In this document: in pieces, positions 61,501 to 64,000 of the stretch
How positions within the stretch are numbered: the first letter of the stretch is position 1
Layout of the letters: the number at the start of each line of letters is the position of its first letter
DNA from: Symsagittifera roscoffensis
Taxonomy: Eukaryota > Xenacoelomorpha > Acoela > Convolutidae
Length of the DNA: 64,000 nucleotides
NCBI RefSeq assembly: GCF_963678635.1
Contig: NC_087062.1
Coordinates: 6,934,193-6,998,192 of the forward strand
Direction: 5' to 3'
Position numbers and translations under genes: made by a program
The notes under the pieces: generated by a model
Told to the model about the DNA's origin: nothing
The model's input: the letters and a program-made list of their open reading frames with translations, nothing else
Databases searched by the model: none

Positions 61501-63775
61501 ACGTACAATCCCCCCCCCAAATCAAATTATGGGGGAGAAAATATGGGTTTTTCATGAACTAACTTTGAGAATAGCCTATATTCATTCAAAATTAAGCATT
61601 TTACTAAAAAAAAATTGAAACATTAATATAAGCAATTACCAGCAAAACAGCATCAATTTTTCAGATTTAATACATGCTTGGGGATAACATTCTACGGGGG
61701 AGGGGGGGGGGGGGGGAGGGAGGGGAGATTTTATAGATGGTACAATTTTTTAACTGCGAGTAGATTTTTTGAAAAATTTATATGAAACGACGTGCTTTAA
61801 AGGGACATCATATTTGGGTTTAAAAAGTGCGAATAATTTAATTTTTACTAAATTGGTTGGTTTTATCTCCTGTCAATGCCGCTCTTAAAAACCAAGACTG
61901 CTTCTGGCATTCGTACATGTAGCTGTTGTCACTTCTATCAATTTTTGGCTGTTGAATCTGATTTTGCTCGGACACAACAGCGCAGTTTTTAGACCATTTT
62001 CAATTTGCAGATGTAATAATGATTGTAACTTGTCGCCTCAATGCTTGTACAGTCTAAATTGTTTCTAATTTCTTCATAAAACTTGTCAAGTACCACTTGT
62101 TTTACAATTTATCGTCATTAGTAGTACAATAAAACTGAAACAATGGTATGATTTGGACCTTGTTTTGAACGTTTGCGCTTGTCAGTGAGAAGAAAAGTCA
62201 CAAATAAAGCGGCAAAAAATTGTCTTTTATGGGCACCATAAATATGATTTATTTTTTTTTTGCAGTTCAGAAAACCACTCCTAAAGTGGTAAAGATATTT
62301 GTTTTTATAACTACTTAACAAAACGATGCTCTTTTCATGTGCGATTATTCAATCAAATTTTTACAATTGTCCTTGTGAATCGCGTGTCACCTTTTATAAT
62401 TTTTTGGTTGTTTGAATTTGGTTCAAATTTGTTGGTTTCCTTGATTGATTTTTCAATCTTTGTCGACTTCAGGAAAAGTTTCTTCCCAATTTCCCAATTT
62501 TAGGGAAAACTGCTTGCAAATTAATTTTTTGCCGCTATTTTGTAGTGAATTTTCAAGGAAAACAATCATAAAAATAATTTGAGCATAAAATTTAATCAGT
62601 GCTGTGTTGTGAAGCAAAAGAGCCTCTAAATTGAAAAAGGAAACCAGTGACATAGTTGTATCTTCAGAACTAATAGAAAATCGAGCGATGCAAATTACCC
62701 TGTGCTAATTTTGCTCAGAGCAACCGGAAAATGGGTAGAATTGATAGGAAATGTTATCTTTCCCGCTTTAATTGTCTGTCTGTAAAAGGCATGGTCATTC
62801 AGGAGGACAGTGCGGGTTTTTCAAAATTGATTCAATTTGACTGACTGATTGACCGACCCTTCCAATTTTGACATGCACGGGAAGTGAATTCAAATTTCAA
62901 GATAACAAGCTCAAAAGATCTGAAAATTTTTTGAAATCTGGTCGCAGTTTTAAATTTGAAATTTTTATGGAGTAGTAATTTGATTTAAGAATTTTGATTT
63001 AAGAATGTGATCAAGTTTTTTTACTGGTTTGCGAACCAAATAATCTTCTTTCTTTTTGATCTGATATTGAAATGCCTCATTTTTTTTGTAATTTTTGCGT
63101 TCACGTCATTTTATTGTGATATTTTTTTAGTGTTCGTGCGCAAGTTGAGTGCAAAATCAGTGAACGGAATCATTCGTGTGGAGTGGCTGCCGCCTCTGAA
63201 CAAACAAGAGCGACTCGTTAACGTGTCCTACTATTACGTAAGAGTTCGCAAACGACTGCAGGAGCCGAATGTGTTCAGTCAAGTCGAGCCCACATTACGT
63301 AATCAGAAGGTACCTGGAAATCGAACGGATGTCGACTTCGCTGGTACGTTTCAATGAATGTTTCCGTAACAGACTCTAAGATATTGTTCTAAATTGTTCT
63401 CCATTTTCTTCAAGTTTATTCTAAAAGTTATCAAATATCTTGAATGAAATTCGCAATACTGAGACTAATTTGATTGAATGTAAATTTGCTGAAAAGATTG
63501 AAGATTTCTGATTTGTTTTATAGTGTCTTGTGTGTGCCTGATTTAAAATTTGGTATATTTGCTTTTGAGTCTTCCTCGTGCATTCTCTATTAGCTTTTCA
63601 AACTGCAAACTAACAATCGATCAGACAAATTTGGGTCGTAAAATTAACAAAAGCGAAGTGGTGAAATCATGAATGGCTTCTGTTTCAGGATTAGACAATG
63701 CAGAATATCTGCTGGATGTGAGCACAGCTGGTCTCAATGGGCCATACTGTGAACCGGTCATCATAAAAGTATCGG
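49384..63775 (+). CDS. Eph receptor tyrosine kinase, extracellular part (gene continues past the window)
   Basis: Exons 49384-49535, 50024-50562, 54640-54814, 60622-60742, 61009-61231, 63131-63343 and 63689-63775 join through GT-AG introns with consistent phases. They encode about 500 residues of an Eph ectodomain in the canonical order: ephrin-binding domain, Cys-rich/EGF-like segment, FN3-1, FN3-2. Eph receptors are single-pass membrane kinases that bind ephrins on adjacent cells and steer adhesion and repulsion. The last exon ends in phase 1 at a GTAATT donor; the transmembrane helix, kinase and SAM domain must lie to the right. The gene cannot be assigned to the vertebrate A or B class. 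Introns of 4.1, 5.8 and 1.9 kb contrast with the compact transporter gene. Confidence 0.93.
50024..50562 (+). CDS. Eph ephrin-binding domain (rest) and start of Cys-rich region
   Basis: Reads YSIRSCDDT and SPCSENVKLGL (disulfide cysteines), SKSGFALVFEDNGACITV (usual GFYLAFQDVGACIAL), YLKVCPRV, then the Sushi-like Cys region with GLCVANA, KMCTPSGKWD and CHCNPGYAP. All expected disulfide cysteines of the binding domain are present. The exon ends in phase 1 in the middle of the EGF-like segment (NQCT). Confidence 0.95.
50563..54639. other. 4.1-kb Eph intron
   Basis: Non-coding. Holds C or G homopolymer runs near 50,607, 51,780, 52,552 and 53,520, an AT microsatellite near 50,789 and the 181-bp tandem repeat at 53,588. 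Confidence 0.75.
53588..54120. repeat. 181-bp tandem repeat, two full copies and a partial third
   Basis: 53,588-53,768 and 53,769-53,949 appear identical by eye; the unit starts GAGGACTTATTCAACG and ends CGGCTTCGTTTT. A diverged partial third copy (from TTTTGGAAACTTTTTG) spans about 53,993-54,120 after a 43-bp spacer. Identity of the first two suggests a very recent duplication or an assembly artefact. Confidence 0.92.
54640..54814 (+). CDS. Eph Cys-rich/EGF-like exon
   Basis: Reads ECLPGMFKEQPGDGQCQKC, then FSTSRRGGAAICQCDPGRF and SQCYRNPSEP, aligning with CxPGxxKxxxGDxxCxxCPxxS and CxCxxxYxR and CTxPPSAP of known Ephs. Phase 1 in, phase 2 out. Confidence 0.95.
57359..57392. other. Perfect 12-bp GC-rich hairpin
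   Basis: GTAATACCGCCG and CGGCGGTATTAC flank a 10-nt loop. It is an exact palindrome in AT-rich intron DNA. Confidence 0.85.
60528..60596. other. 18-bp inverted repeat around a poly-C run
   Basis: ATCTACTTAACAATTACC (60,528-60,545) and its exact reverse complement (60,579-60,596) enclose a ~18-nt C run and CTTCTTGAAAGGG. It lies 26 bp upstream of an Eph exon. Confidence 0.85.
60622..60742 (+). CDS. Eph FN3-1 domain, first exon
   Basis: Reads RNVRVDYSARDSNHPNSVRL then TWDAPLNDGSDGEVG, with the FN3 strand pattern (NV.V, then L.W..P...GG). Ends in phase 0 at GTATAA. Confidence 0.93.
61009..61231 (+). CDS. Eph FN3-1 domain, second exon
   Basis: Starts VWYTMHCENCPAGVSFQP, where the CxxC pair matches the C-x-x-C of Eph FN3-1 (ICKKCG...CEPC). 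Continues GLIPDTTYHFRIYSNNRVS, equivalent to L.ahTnYtFeI.AvNGVS. Ends in phase 1. Confidence 0.95.
61232..63130. other. 1.9-kb Eph intron
   Basis: Non-coding; a C run near 61,511 and a G-rich run near 61,696-61,729. No additional exon is needed. Confidence 0.7.
63131..63343 (+). CDS. Eph FN3-2 domain, first exon
   Basis: Reads VRKLSAKSVNGIIRVEWLPP then VSYYYVRVRKR, the FN3-2 pattern of Ephs (V......S..L.W..P....G.I..Y.v.Y). Phase 1 at both ends. Confidence 0.92.
63689..63775 (+). CDS. Eph FN3-2 domain, second exon
   Basis: Reads LDNAEYLLDVSTAGLNGPYC, equivalent to LkP.T.Y.fqVrA.T.aGyG. Ends in phase 1 at GTAATT; the gene goes on beyond the window. Confidence 0.88.
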
Positions 63776-64000
63776 GTAATTTTCTTCTGATTTTTTTTAA
63801 CTCTTCAACTTACTAAACTTAATTAATAAATGCCATAGAGTTCAAGTCAAGTTTAAAATAACCAATGAAAAAGAGATTACAACAATTTTTGCATTCATTG
63901 CCTGACCTATTGCGTTTTTTCTGTTCTTCAAAATTCGTTGAAGTTGGTTCTGCGATTTGGCTTTGTATGCTGGTTAGAAAGCAAAGCTGGTTAGATGACT

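Overview
This is AT-rich nuclear DNA from an invertebrate animal. Three spliced genes with GT-AG introns could be assembled by hand, and one of them is an Eph receptor tyrosine kinase, a family restricted to animals and their closest relatives. Gene density is low, and non-LTR retrotransposon fragments, fold-back elements and satellite-like repeats fill much of the rest. The species cannot be read from the sequence. Vertebrate-style repeats are absent, and an early-branching or other non-vertebrate metazoan is likely (inference).

Layout. 1-15,130 is a tandem duplication. Each copy has an 18-bp minisatellite (1-~4,850 and ~9,108-10,836) followed by about 4.3 kb that carries a decayed minus-strand LINE, a fold-back element nested in that LINE, and a fragment of a second LINE. 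15,131-18,700 holds a relic copy of a terminal exon of the transporter gene and a degenerate ~170-bp satellite. 18,750-25,617 (minus) is a complete 11-exon gene for a 505-residue major facilitator transporter of the oxalate/formate-antiporter (OFA) type. 26,500-30,060 is a second degenerate satellite with a near-perfect hairpin inside it. 30,609-35,840 (minus) is a complete 3-exon gene for a 388-residue seven-transmembrane protein that looks like a divergent GPCR. A 735-bp mariner-like fold-back element sits in its second intron, and a truncated relative lies at 38,361-39,011, next to a third LINE fragment (39,066-39,640).

From about 45,605 to the right edge, on the plus strand, lies the extracellular half of the Eph receptor: signal peptide, ephrin-binding domain, Cys-rich/EGF-like segment and two fibronectin III domains. 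The transmembrane, kinase and SAM portions would lie beyond the window. Its long introns hold G/C homopolymer runs, a 181-bp tandem repeat and several hairpins. The three genes show no functional link; they are ordinary neighbours. Most of the structural interest is in the repeat architecture, the OFA-type transporter with its duplicated last exon, and the unassigned 7TM gene.

All exon boundaries were derived by eye from reading frame, splice consensus and phase. The transporter (1,518 nt) and the 7TM gene (1,167 nt) close exactly in frame, which supports those models strongly.
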